DNA of 64,000 nt. Source: Marsupella aquatica (taxonomy: Eukaryota > Marchantiophyta). The notes under the pieces are model-generated. The model made no database searches. It was not told the origin of the DNA and saw only the letters and a program-made list of their open reading frames with translations. Location of the stretch: contig OZ316893.1 of assembly GCA_973895155.1 (NCBI GenBank), forward strand, positions 26,040,001-26,104,000. The letters run 5' to 3'. Below, piece after piece: positions 1 to 12,763 of this stretch; position 1 is the first letter of the stretch; each line of letters begins with the position of its first letter. The position numbers and the translations under genes were made by a program.

Positions 1-76
1 TCAGTACAACTCTAGTAAAGTCTATTGTGTACTACTACATTTGCTGTAGCCATGTTCATTGCTTTTATTGCGGAAA

Positions 77-159
77 TAAATCTACTGTGATGTCTTATAC
101 GGCAGCAATTGACTTTCTTTGATAAATCTACTGTGATGACTTATGCGGCAGCAATTGAC
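77..159. repeat. Two direct 38-bp repeats in the last visible LOX intron
   Basis: Copies at 77-114 and 122-159 differ at two positions. Each begins ATAAATCTACTGTGATG and ends GGCAGCAATTGAC, with a period of 45 bp. They lie downstream of the exon 11 donor, so they should be within the final LOX intron. No other feature is seen in 1-300. Confidence 0.7.
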
Positions 160-321
160 TGTCTCTGAACCCACCCAACACAGATGTATGTGGGAACTCG
201 AGACTGAGACAATCATATCATATTCGTTGATTAGAATTTTGAAACTAAGGTTTCTTTAGAGTACTGTATGTAATTGGAAAGTTCTTATTATAATTCACAT
301 TCAGGAAATGGGGAATGTCAC

Positions 322-3300
322 CTTGGGGTCCGTTGTCCAGTCGTCAGTGTTCCGGGTGCCAATGTACTCTTCGTCCACGGAGTGCGTGGCCAGGAGCTCA
401 ATTACGGTCATTACGATGAGAGCTTTGCTGGCGGGGGCGATGGTGGACAAGAAGAATGTGTCGGGGTCCTTCTGCAGATCATTGTACTCGGTCGACCCTT
501 TCTCTGGCACAAATCTTCTGGTGGCAGAGGGCTTGTTCAGGGGATACCCTGCATAAGCGACCTGCCCAAAGTTCAACGCCGCGTGGACTGGTCCTGCAGA
601 CATCCATTCATTGTGTATGTGAATGTTAGTAACTGTACTACTCGATTTTTGGGTCAAGTTTGGACAGGATCATGTTCACATGTTAATCATTCTCTCACCC
701 CAAAACATGACGTAGAAACATGCTTTCAGGAGCATTTTGGTGTTACCACTTGGATATTGGTGTAAGCTTACCTGCAACCCAGCCTATTGTTGTTATAATC
801 TGCACGAGATTTTTGGTGGAGTCAAGTTTGGGCCACCAATCGGCATCCTTAAAGTCACCATGGGCATTAGTCACTATATCGTTCCACCACGCTTGGAGCT
901 CGGTGTCCGCCTTGACTGCCTCATCTGATCCCTGATATGCGATATCCACGACCTTTGTCACCCACTTATACATGGCATCCCATATTTCTAGTCCGTCCTT
1001 GGCATATGGGTAGTCCTCGAGTACCAATTTCACAGATCCTGGGTACGATGAATCCGCTGGCTCTGCCATTCCTCTGCATGCAAACGAGCAGCATTAACTA
1101 AGGTAAAATGGTTTCTCATGTGCTAGGACTGAGTTACTAATGAAATGTGCCTAAAGTTTTGTGACATTGTAGATACTTCTCTTCCATAAATCCTCGTCTA
1201 CAGAAACAGTGTTCCATAAATTGACTAGAACTATATAGATCAAAATACATACAGCTAGTGAAAGGCAATGTCGAATGATGCATGGATCAATTTGGCAGCC
1301 AGCAATAGAGGAACGTAGCAGTTCATTTCATAAATTAAATTAGCAATTAATACAGAGAAAGAAATTAAAGGGTACCTGGCGACTAAGTTTTGTGGTAAGG
1401 CCTGTGTATCGAACCGCCAGAAAGCTGCATAAGCTTTAGCTCCGAGTGGAAAGGCGTACTTTCCCATAGTAAAGTTAGCTTCAACAATACCTTGAGCTTG
1501 TATCAGTACTGCTCGTGCTGCTGCATTGATGGGTATGTTGTCTTTAAAGTATGGTTTCAGAACAGTTAGCATGGGGTGCAGCGCGCTCAAATGCCGGTAA
1601 CTAGCTATGATGTACGGCTCGGTGGATCCGTGCGCAAAAGTACTGTCCATTACAATCCACAGCACTTTCAGATAAAGAATAGTTTATACAGATGTCATGA
1701 ACTGATCTTCGCAACTGAGGTAAAAAAATTGTCAAATTGTACAGATTCCAGCGCCTGATTACAAAGTAATTGATATCGTCAGATCAATTCATTGCACTGA
1801 ATTGGAAGCAATTTCTATCATCTGAGAAACTGAGCGTAGTGAGGAACTTACAAGTGGCTGATGACCTGGTGATAGTTAGAGTCAATAGCGGAGAAATGAA
1901 ATTTTGCCAAGTCCCAGAGTTTATCGGTTGCATCTGCCGGAGTGAAAACTCTGTTGGAAGCGGCTCCACCTGCCTGGGCTGGAGGAAGGGACAGTTCAAT
2001 GGCGACTGGCTTCAATGTCCCTGCGCTGGTGTGGAAAAAGATTGCTCTCGGAGCGTAGGACCTGAAGGAAAATACCGTGTCGGCGTTGACATCGTTGATG
2101 AATGGCAGAATCGCGTCATGATAATCAATGATGAACAGTTTCTTTGCCTTGATTGCCTGCCCACCATCACAATGAATGAATAGATGAATACAGGCATAAA
2201 GATCTTCATGACGTTGCTCGTCTAAATTATAAAAATGCTTTAGGAATGTCGAGTGTTCAACAAGAGGGGAAGGTTCCTAAATTTCGAATCAAGGCTATTT
2301 TCCAATTCTCTCTACTTATCAATTGCGATAAATTCCAAGAACATTGTTAGAATTTCAGGCTTTCAGTTCAGGATCTAACGATGTCCCATGCACAGAACAC
2401 AAGAGCACGAAGAATCACAAAGTTCAACATCCGACTAGATCTTAACGACTCGAGCGTCAAAATAATTGCTTCCGAAGGTAATGCGAAAGAACTGGAGGTC
2501 ATCGTGGGAAATGCGAAATTTGTTACAGTCCTGCAAAATGAGACATAATGTTGAAGGAGGTTATGGCTTCAAAGTAATTTACCTTTGCGACACTCAGGCC
2601 CTCCAAGAATGGAAGGATATGTTCGTCTGTTAACGCAGTGCCTTCACCATATTGAGCAGGATCCAGAGCACTTGTTGGTGGATATGCCTGGATGGCCCAA
2701 GCCACAAACAAAGCAGCCTTAAGTAATCGAAACCCGGGTGCCGCCTTTCTTAAAGCTCTAAGAAAATTTAGAAGTACCAACGGTACAAAAAGACACTAAA
2801 ACGTTAGTCATCAAATTATTTACTCTATCCGGATAGAGTGCTGAGATGCATCTTGAGAAATACGGATTGAACTATCACTAACTAAAACTTTCCTTTGACA
2901 AGGATCGATCGAGCTCAAACCTTCAAAAGCTGAATCACATTAGGATGGAGCCCAGCCAGAGTCTCACGGCCAAACTCCTCGTCTGTATGCCAAGCGTTTT
3001 CGTCCGCTGCACATTGAACATTTGAAGGTGTGGTTGTCAGCGCACGTCCGGCTTTTCATTTTGTCACAAAGGCAAGCAATTTACGAGATGAGACGTAAAC
3101 GTAGTTGAAAACGACTTTAGAGACTAAGCGAATTCCGAATCACTTACTGGCGAAAACCTGTGGCAGTGTGTAGTTCAGAATACTAGTATCCTCGCCCTTG
3201 GCGGCAAATAGTTCGCTGAGGTACACAAGGTCCCCTTCTTTACTATCAATCTCTGGGGTGAGAGCGCTGGTATCGGAGCGGTCATGATCTACTTTCACAC

Positions 3301-5978
3301 CAGTGTTGTAGAGCTCCTTCACCGCCTCCAGGCTTTTAAAGCTAGAACTACCTAGGTTTTCAATATTGGGGACGATGGCTTGAAGAACCCCCTTGAGCAA
3401 GTCTGCTACGAATGTCGAGTTCTTGGTCCGAAGGAAATACTCGTCACTGGGAATGTATGGTAAGGTCGCCAGTTCACTTACAGGACTCTCAGACTTGGGA
3501 TCTGCAAAATTTCGAAGTCTAAAATTAGTTTTCCATTGTAACAGACATCTTGAACACTTAAGGCTAGGTGAGCCATCGTCGGTCGACCTCGCTACAATAA
3601 CCAGTGCGCAGATCGAGGAGAGAACCCACAATGAATTCTACTCAATTCTGACCGATCTCGAAGCGGTTGAACAGGTCGATGTATACCAAGAGTTTGTGGA
3701 CAATAATGTCTACCAATAATTGCATGCGCTTCCAGTTCTAAGGCTTAGTAGATTACCAGTCTTGGTCATAGCGCGTCCTGTGCGCATTCGGCGAGGGTAA
3801 GGGTAATCCTTGCTGCCTCCCAAAGGAATCCTGGCCAAAGCTTTATCTTTGTCAGGATTGCCCAAGTCGTTGTACAAATCGTAGTCATAAATACGATCCC
3901 AGCTCTTCCTCTCGCCTGTGCCATCTCCGCGGATTTGCTCCAGCTCTTGCTCCCGAAGTGATTTCAACCCCGGGGGAGTAGCGGAGGGAAGGTAATTCTG
4001 ATAATCATCGGCGATGCAAACATAAAACCGAGGTACGTGAGCTCAATCTACGTAAGTTCTCCGTCGATTGCAAATCCAGACTTGCAAGAAACTTGACAAA
4101 TCAAAGCTTGCTGTTTTAAGAACCCCTCTCCAAACATTTAAGCGAAACGAAAGTACTAAGGATACATTGCCAAAATGACAATTCGCTTTAGACTCCGCAG
4201 AGCAACAGTATTGATGATGTCACTCAAACATTTCCAACGATCGTGAGTTGAGAAACTTGCACATACATCATTTGCGAAGAACACCCGATCCTTGGGATAT
4301 TTTTTGTAGTTGTGGACCCAAGCGTTGGTAAGGAAGACAATGGTGCTCTGGTCCGGAGCCTCCAGGCGGAGAGTCTTTATATAGAACTCATGGGGATGGT
4401 GATTCCTGAGGATGAATGCCCCTGGCTTGCCGAAGTCCTTTGGCACTGAAAATGTGATGGGGTAGTAATCGTCATCCGCCACCAGATCGAAGTTAGCCTT
4501 GTTGATCACCCAGTTCTCCAAACTACTCACAGCACTGAGCTTGGGAGCGTTGGTTTCTGTCACACGAAGTTCAAAGATACACCCAATTCAGAGATCGATA
4601 ATTTATGATTCAGACCGCCCCATAAACCATCCACACTAATGCTGTGATTCCGAAATCAACCATTATACTACTCTGATGTCCTCAGACTCTATTAGGCTGG
4701 AGTAATAGGTCATGACGTTTGAGAATTAAAATACTATTTTTCTCAAGAGCCATAGGCCATCGAGTAGGCTACTAGGTACACATAGCTGAAATCTCGCTCG
4801 ACACGTAAATGCAGTCGTTGCACTCATGACCTGAGTGCATGTTACTCGCTCGGATGTTAGCAGTTAGATAATCACACGAATCCATTTGTATACAAACGGA
4901 ACCCTGGTTGGGCCACGGGAATGAATGTATCTCCAAAGTGAATTTCAAGCAGGGTACGACTCACAGATGTTCTCTAAGAGCTTATAGTCTTCTTCGAAAC
5001 CGATGCACATGACTTTGGGAATACGGATCGCAAAAGGAGGCGATTCCAGCTCAAACGTGATAGAGAAATGGATGAAGATCAAACTTTCAGGAGAAAATCT
5101 CGACATTCAAGAAGGAATGGAACGACAATACGTACGGGGATCCAGATCCACGCTAACGAGCTGGATCTCAATCTTCTCCCCAAGTAGCTCAGCAGCTTCG
5201 TCAGTGATGGCGGCTCCGGCATCAACAAGATCAAATTGCACCAAGTTCGTCAACGCCGCGCGCTTCTTCAATACCGTAGCTACACCACTGTATTTAATCA
5301 TGTCATCCTTCTCGGTGTCGGGATGCACTATTTTGCCGAAAATATCAGCGATCGACGCCTTGATTATTGAGGAACCAGTTGCGCGGACCTAGTTGGCATA
5401 TTCAACATTTCCACGTTCTCAATATCAGGACTCTTTAGATAGAAGATAAAATCAGCTACAGTAAGTTCCAAATCAACTCAAAACTTATACGACAAACGAA
5501 TCATCCTTAGTTTTTAAAAGCGTCGTTCAAGTGAACAGGAGAGCAATGACGATTGCTCATTCTAAATCAAACACTTTGAGACGGCTCCAAATTTTGATCA
5601 GGTCTGTAGCTGATTCCTACCTTGATAATCGCTAAACTGAGTAAAAAACGAGTTCGGAGCATTTCAAGTTGGGAGGTTCACATTTGGAGGACAAACAAGA
5701 ACTCGACCACAGTTCGTTGGTGGATTGAAGCTGACCTGAAATGATGCTGAGCCTTTCCCGGGTGACTCGAGCTTGGATATACTTTTCTTCGCAGACCCAG
5801 ATGTTGGAACCAAGTCATCCCCTCGGACTACTTTGGAACCACCGAACGAAAGGCTTTTCCCCGATATGTTAGAAGTTGATGCTTTTGTCGAAGAGCTAGT
5901 TATTGAGGGCGATAGAGCGAGACCTGCTGCAGCCGCGGTGCCAACCGCACCTGGCTGTGCGCCAATCAACCCTTCCAT
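322..5978 (-). CDS. LOX: Plant lipoxygenase (PLAT + LOX domains), probably plastid-targeted; 3' end off the window
   Basis: Inserts O2 into polyunsaturated fatty acids, the first step of oxylipin synthesis. Inferred exons (minus, 5' to 3'): 5978-5736, 5388-5136, 4556-4267, 3997-3757, 3501-3148, 3006-2921, 2687-2583, 2156-1852, 1642-1376, 1073-772, 593-322; all splice phases agree, giving 906 codons. Residues 1-81 are Ser/Thr/Ala-rich like a transit peptide (inference). A PLAT domain spans about 85-250. Family blocks seen include [45 protein letters not shown] and [14 protein letters not shown]. Iron ligands His625, His630 (HX4H), His819 and Asn823 are present; the C-terminal Ile ligand would be in the missing last exon. 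Exon 11 ends at DPK with a GT donor, so the in-frame stop at 301-303 is intronic. The start is the first ATG of the open exon. Family assignment is firm; plastid targeting and 9/13 specificity are not proven. Confidence 0.93.
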
Positions 5979-7165
5979 GTGACCACCTCGACTCCGATAC
6001 ACTAGACCGTGCTAGGTGTTCTTCGCGTGTTCGAATGAAACTCACGGTTTCTGGTACGAATTTGCCCGTCAGATTGCTTGAACAAGAAATTTTCTCAAAA
6101 GCCCTCAACTTAGACCAGCTTACGGAAACAATCGTTTTTATGCAGAAAGCACGTAAGTTGAAGATTGTATAATTACTAGATTGAGTTCATAGCCCAGCAC
6201 TGATTCATGACGATCTCTGCAAAGGGACCAAAGGCAATCATTCTTCTTAGGTTGACTCTTCTCGTACCACTCGAGCAAAATTAGATTGCAAGTCGATCGA
6301 CAGACTTGTATCAGTCAAGCAATTATCGGACACACGACAGTCGACAGACACACACTCGGTGAGTACCTTCGAATTGGGAGGAACTGGTTGCATGAATGAA
6401 ATCTTATTTTGGATCAGTGCAATGTGTTCTCAGTTCCGAGAGACGAGCTCCGAAAGCAGCGATGAGACGTCGGTGAATTGCTTTGAATGTCCAAACGAAA
6501 AACCGAAAGAAGAGTACGAGAAACGTCCCGTCAATCTACTTTTACATTCATTCCCTCAGAGAAAAGGTGGCTGTTGAATGGTCCTGAGGATACGGCACAA
6601 TATAGAATGCCTAAGATCAAGGGTCTCCTTTATAGCAAGCCTTCCAGAATCCCGTGCCCAGGTCAAAATGATTATCAGCAGTTAGTGAGACGCAAGACTT
6701 CGCTCCAAAAAGTAGACTTAGTCCGCGGCAGTCAGACAACCTCGTTGTGCCCAATCATGATCGAACAATATATATATATTGATTTCCAACGCAACAGAAA
6801 TCTTCAGATGGTCAGCTCTGAGCGTGTGCAGAAGTTTTCTAAGCGGCCTCTCTCATCCGCGTCCTTCTTCATTCTCGCCATTGGATACTCAGTGGATCCT
6901 TCCAAGTCTTCCATGCAAGGGATGGTCCCGATGCCAAATTGTGAACTGGTCCGCGTGATTTTGTCTGGTTGTAAAATGACCATAATTGTTTTTAACAAGG
7001 AAGTAACAAAGTTAACAAAGAACAGTGAATAGAAAGCAAAACAGTAAAGTCAACACTAAAAAGAAGAGGCACATGTGATCTCAAACTGGAGGAAAAAGAA
7101 GAAACTTCCCCGGCTGGTGGGATGGAACTAATTATCTGCAGCAAAATAAAATGTGTCAAAAGAGC
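5979..7165. other. LOX upstream region, no supported gene
   Basis: Presumed promoter and 5' leader of the minus-strand LOX gene. Overlapping plus-strand ORFs at 6359-6577 and 6487-7032 have no recognisable domain and no splice-compatible continuation that I could find. No TATA box or other regulatory site could be fixed with confidence. Confidence 0.4.
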
Positions 7166-7637
7166 TAAGAGTGTACATCTAGTGTAGTAAGTAAACCTGC
7201 AAGTGGGATAGGGATGTCCAGTGTGTGTTATGCAAGAATTAGTGTTAATATGAAATTAGTGAATTAACACTAATTTGGTAAAAATGATTTTGAATCCAAG
7301 TAATATTAAATTTTGTTAATTTTCAAAACATTTTTTTTCACTTTAGTTTAAATTGCTTGTGAAAAATGGATAATATTTAGTCCAAAGTAACACTAATTGT
7401 TATGAATTTTTCAAAATAGTTTTAATATTTTTTTTCTATTTTGGCACTGTTAAGACCATAATAACTTTAATTCATGTGTGCAAAAATAATGTTAGTATAA
7501 AATTAGCCTGATTAACACTAATTTGTGAATAGACTAAATGGACACTCTTGAATTAGTGTTGGTCACACTAATTAGAATGAACAGTCTAATAATGTACATC
7601 TAGTGTAGTAAGTAAACCACAAGTGGGATAGGGATGT
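7166..7637. repeat. AT-rich segment flanked by about 47-bp direct repeats
   Basis: A motif beginning GTACATCTAGTGTAGTAAG and ending GTGGGATAGGGATGT occurs at about 7171-7217 and about 7594-7637, bracketing roughly 375 bp of very AT-rich sequence. Inside, ATTAGTGTTAAT and its inverse recur near both ends (about 7238-7276 and 7522-7580). Diverged relatives of the flanking motif occur near 9331 and 29640, so it belongs to a dispersed family. It could be a small transposon relic or a segmental duplication. Confidence 0.5.
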
Positions 7638-8699
7638 TTTATAAGGGGGCAAGCAGCTGTGCCAGTCAGGTAGCACCCACTCTATGATATACATAATAAA
7701 TTGCTTTAACTTGAGCACACTAAAATATCAGTGAAATCTCTCAAAACAATAGATAAAGGGGTCCCAATGAAACCCATCCGTCCGTCAGTGCACTTTGCTT
7801 TGTACTTTTTAATGCCCTTTCAATTCATTTGGGCTGTAGAGTTACAATCTTCTCGTTTACTTTACTAAAAACAGTACAAATAAAAGTCTCGTAGGCTTTT
7901 AAGTGTATGAACCTTTTCAAGTGTATGAACCCCTGTACTAGACGTTGCATTAAGGGCAACAACAGCCTCTAAAAACTTGAGCCAAGGCACTCATTTGTAC
8001 GGAGTAATGATGCACAATGGCCTCTTACGAGGGTGTCACTATATACTTTAATGTAAACGCTTTAGTGAAGAAGAACTTCCACCAAAATTTATAAATCAGG
8101 AAAAAACAAAGTATACTGAAAGGACAAACACCAAACACGGAAAAAGAAAAGCAAGAGTTTTGAAAAGCAAGAGTTTACTTTGTATTTGCTAGTCAGAGCA
8201 TTTATTTTCTACAATCAACACCTTGCTTTGAGGAGTGAATTACGCAACTACCCATCAAAACCTAGACATATGTAACACAAAATACAAAACTTTTCTTATC
8301 TAAAACAAAAAGGAACCTGAAATCCTGACATTTTAATTCGTTCTTCTTTCTTTGGACACATTGCATGAACTTACTTCCAGGGATTTTACTATTTTTCTTG
8401 CCAACGCTAACTCACTCAAGTTTTTAAAAAAGTGAACAATCTGGTTACAGGCATTATTTGTAGCCCACAATGTCCCCTCAAAGTAAGGCTTAAAACCCTC
8501 GTTTTGGGATGCCCTCTAACCACAACGTCACCCTATTCAAAACTGTGTTTTCAATTTATTGACCCAAGAAATTCAGATATTTTGTGTTTGCAGAGGAGAG
8601 AAACTCCATTCTGTCTCTCATCCAAACTTACAGAGGAAGGGATTTCTTTCAGACCACACCACACAGTTAATCATTCTAACCCATTAGATCTTCCAAAGT
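7638..8699. other. AT-rich spacer, nothing recognised
   Basis: No gene-like reading frame, RNA gene or clear repeat was seen. The ORF at 8432-8725 begins here but runs into the repeat array and has no recognisable domain. Confidence 0.4.
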
Positions 8700-9800
8700 T
8701 CAAAGAGGACGGTACGATCTTGTAATCAAACAATTGGATCCAAGCAGGTTTTGGTGAATGAAGTGTAACCAAGAATTCACCATACTTCCCTTTGGTTTGC
8801 AAGGCGGGAGAGAGTGGTTTTGGAACATTCTAAGACAATATTTTGATTTTTGAAATTCAAGGAGGAGCAACTTCTGTGAATTAATTGGGGAAAAAATTAA
8901 TTGGATCCAGGCTGGTTCTGGAAAATAAAGGCCATAAATTCACCATACAGTTCTTTGTATTGGTAAATAAGGCATCCCAGGGAGGCACTTCAGATCTTGA
9001 GGGTAAACAATTGGATGTAAGCAAGTTGTGGCAAATGAACGCTAACACAATTCACTAGTACTACTAGTTTCCTTTGCATTGGTAGCAAGGCACGTCAGGA
9101 AGGAAGTTTTTGGCCAATTCGAAACCATTCATTTTTTCTAAGGTCAAGGATAAAGTAAAGAAAAATACATTACACAGAGGCCCAAATAATGTACAAGAGA
9201 AAGCAAACAAAACAAGTCCAAAGAGCACAAATGCAAAAGAAACAAAGTGAAAATCTTTTTAAAAAGGGGAAATTTGCTAACACGGCATAGAGGGATGGAC
9301 TAATGTACACTAAATGTACCTAGAGCTAATGGTACACATTTAGTGTAGTAATTAAATCTGCAAGTGGGACAGGAATGTCTTCAGGAGGAAAAATTCTTTG
9401 CGGAGGCACAATAGCACCCACTCTAAGGGATTGACGCTAAGGAGGACATTAGACTTGGAGACTCAACAATTGGATGTATGCTAGTTGTGCCAACAAGTCA
9501 CCATGGTTTTGTTAGTTTTAGTAGGCAAGGGAGCTCAGGGAGAGGTTTGGGCCAAATAATTCTGCATCATATATTTCATTTTTCTAAGGTCAACGAGGAC
9601 TTCAGATTTTGAGACTAAATATTGGATGTAACTAGACTTAAGCAAGTTGTGGAAAATGAATGCCAACAATTCACTATAGTTTCCTTTCTGTTGGTAGGCA
9701 AGGCACCTCACGAGTAAGGTTTTGGCTAATTCTAAACCATTAGGTTTTTCTTAGGTCCAAGGAGGACGTCATATTTTCAGAATAATCTATTGAATGTAAA
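8700..9800. repeat. Degenerate satellite-like tandem array
   Basis: At least five or six diverged copies of a unit with the order: GGAGGAC..., CAATTGGATGTA or GATCC, AAGCAAGTTGTGG, AATTCACYATA, TTTCCTTT, GGTAGGCAAGGCA, GGTTTTGG, then TTTTCTAAGGTC. Unit cores sit near 8729, 8898, 9006, 9466, 9619 and 9786; the last three are spaced about 153 and 167 bp. A separate block at about 9160-9420 interrupts the array and carries a perfect 12-bp inverted repeat (9306-9317 and 9336-9347). No coding capacity. Confidence 0.6.
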
Positions 9801-11119
9801 TGAGGCCAACAATTCTGCCAGTGAGAGGACTTTTCCCTTGTATTGAAGTACTGCTATCCAGGTTTGCACAATAAATAAATAACTATTTAGTTTTGGGCCC
9901 CATTGATGAAACATGCTGGGTCCTCGTGCAACCACCGAAGAATCTAGTAATAATTCTAAAGAACTTTGACAAACTTTTTCACTGTTTGCAGTGTTGCCTG
10001 ACAAAGAAAGATAATAAATGTTCCCCTCCAGAACTGAAATGGTGTTACGGTGGTAGCAAGTTACAGTTGGGAGGAAGGTTTATTGGGGCAAGAAAAATGG
10101 CTGGTTTGACCTTATGAGCCAATTATGCATGCAATGCAAGCAAGCGCATGCCCAGAGTGACTTCAAGTTTGACCTGTCATTCATTAACTTGGATTAGGCT
10201 CCACTCCACCTGCTCTCTAAAATGGTGAACTATCTTCCATGAATGTGGCACTCGGTCATTAGGGGACAGCAAAAAGCAAAACTATTAAAATTCAGCATGA
10301 CTGCTGGGTGCACACCTTTTAAAAGATAGATGTACTTTTTGTTGCTAGAGAAAACACTCAAGTAAAGCATATAAGTATGTTTGTTAGCTTTATTGTACAT
10401 TCTTTGAACGTCAATAGACAGACAAAAAAAACTCGCAAAACAATGCTGTTGCTCATCATTGCCTGCATACCTTTCTCACCATCACAGCATCACTTATATT
10501 TGTTATTGAGAGTCAGTCTTAGTTTTGTCCTTATCCAGAGTCAGTATCACTTTTGTTAATCTTTGCTCCCATACCTTTTCACTTTTGGTTCACCTTCACT
10601 TTTGGTTCACCTTCACTTTTTTAGTTTTGTCCTATTGAAAGTTATTGTCTAATTAAAGGCTTCACTCTAGATAGTAGCCCTTGAAAGTAGCTTTGCATTG
10701 AATGGGCTTTATTAGTAAGATTAAAGGGGATATTGCATTTAAACAAACTACGCCATTTTGTATGGACAAGTCACCTTATCTGCTAAGAATGGACATTTTT
10801 CAATTGTCTTCGTTAAGTTCTGATTTGTCCTAAGGGAAACAATTCCATTCATTTGCATTTGTTATGCACGTGTATTTGATTGTGAACTCCCCCAAGCTCC
10901 CTTATAATTTTGTAATTCAGTTTTCATTGTGGTTTCAAGTTACCCCTTTAATTATTCTAGATATATTTTCTTTTCCATCGTTACTCCTGTTTGGTATTAA
11001 CACAAGAAGAGCCCCTTAATAAGAGACATCAATGGTGGTAAAAGGAATTAGAACTCTCCACCAACCTTCTATCAATGATCATGCACAAAATTTGTGATAC
11101 TCTAATGTCTGTGATAAGC
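9801..11119. other. Spacer, no supported gene
   Basis: AT-rich with only short unsupported ORFs. A small tandem motif (TTTTGGTTCACCTTCAC, repeated) lies at about 10580-10620. Nothing else recognised. Confidence 0.4.
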
Positions 11120-11441
11120 TACTGTCTTCTCCCGAACACAACACCATGGCCTTGTATTTGAATAGTGGGCCATGGGGCACTCTATTCGAATAGGTGTGCC
11201 CAGGATGTTGTATTTGAGCTTTGACTATGTGGTTTCATTTTTTGTAGCTGCATGGCATTGTGTTTGAAAATGAGCGTTGTGTTTGAATATTGACATTGAC
11301 ATATGTTTCTTGAAATTGTTATTACTTGTGCTCAATGTAGAACAGTTTAGTGTCAAATCTTGAACACAATATCCAACTCAAACACAACGCCAATATTCGA
11401 ACACAAATCCCAGGAGCTGTGTTTGGGGGAAGACGATAGTA
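11120..11441. mobile_element. Candidate MITE-like element with imperfect terminal inverted repeats
   Basis: The left arm 11120-11164 starts TACTGTCTTCTCCCGAACAC. The right arm 11394-11441, read in reverse, starts TACTATCGTCTTCCCCCAAA. With one small gap the arms match over about 45 bp at an estimated 75-80 percent. The roughly 230-bp interior has no ORF and contains further GTGTTTGAA and GTATTTGAA motifs in both orientations. No convincing target-site duplication was identified, so the type assignment is tentative. Confidence 0.45.
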
Positions 11442-12763
11442 TCAACAAAGGTCTTAATTTAATCACCTGTCACTAGGGCTTAGCTAGTTGACATTACCTC
11501 CATACTCCTCACTCATTTTATTGACTGTCTTCAACTATTAATGTCATTAGTAGTTAATATTTCTAGGGATAGACGCTTGTCTTTTCATCTAAACCTGATA
11601 GACTTACTTTGAATTTGTTATTTTCATGTTTAGGATAATTTTCTTTGATTAATTCAGTTCATTATTATAAAATAATTCATTTTCAATATAAACCAATGAA
11701 GACTAGTATATGGTAGGACCAGAAATAGGGAATGAAATGATGTGGGGAGGGTGAGTTGGGGCAAGAGGTCAATCAAAAGCTGGAGCACCTCTAATCAAAA
11801 TGTGGGAAGCTTGGGAACGAAAAATTGTGGCCGCTTTGTCCTCTTCTTCTTTTGCCTAAGTGTGCTTATTAGTTTTTACTGTTGGAATAAAATGAGTGTC
11901 TCACCCACTTGGGCAAAACGAAAACCCAATTCCCAAGTGCAACAAAACAAGGGAAAATTCAAAAAAAGACCAAAGAGACAAAAACCCGAGATTCCCCTAA
12001 CGTAAGTTGTTATAGCTAGTAAACAAAATAAGGCTGCTTGCTGTACTGTATATAATGGCCTCCCACAATGTATATAATAAAGTAGTTGGATAACCCTTGG
12101 GTTTGACGAATATAGTAGATCTCAATTTTAGTACTCATTTTTCAATATAATTCCTTCAACTACCACAAATGTCCATGGCTTTTAAAACATTTCACCTACC
12201 CAAAGTGGTATGGCACCCCTCCCCCTCAGCACACACACAGTACATCACGTACGGTAGTCTTGTTTTTAATGGGAAGTGGCGATTGACCAAGCTTACAACT
12301 AGCTTAATTAAGTGGAAAACTCATGGAGTGGTTAATCTAAGTATTTAATGGTGATGTGAATCTAGTGTTAAAGGCTATGGTCTAGAGTGAAACCTTTAGA
12401 CTGTTACTTGCGGTATGGTGCAAATGGGTATTTATGGGACAAGGCAAATATCTAATAAAAATGATAAAATGTTTATGTGAATAGTCAACTGAAAACTGCC
12501 AATTGAAAGTGTGAAGCGCTGACGAGGCCATGGGCTTGAATGTATTCACCATTATTTACGTGAACGGGCAGGTCATATAAAATTGCAAAAGAACAAAACA
12601 AAGTCCTTACCAGGAGACAGGATCCCCAAGGCCAAAAGGCTAGTTTCTACAAGTAACACAAACAAACGTCTCTAGCTAATAACATATTTGATCCACCCAA
12701 AGTGGGGACCCACTCACACATCCAACCCACTCAAAGTGGTGACCCACCCACACATTTGACGGT
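11442..12763. other. AT-rich spacer, no supported gene
   Basis: Contains short unrelated ORFs such as 11742-12005 (87 codons, Lys/Asn-rich, no domain). A CCCAAAGTGGTATGGC motif near 12190 is an outlying copy of the duplication that follows. Confidence 0.4.

Noticed and set aside
274-1069. Overlapping plus-strand ORFs (163, 82, 71 and 63 codons)
   Set aside because: They are antisense shadows of LOX exons 10 and 11, whose minus-strand translation matches the family throughout.
1770-2183. 137-codon plus-strand ORF
   Set aside because: Antisense to LOX exon 8, which carries LFIIDYHD and the first iron-ligand histidine on the minus strand.
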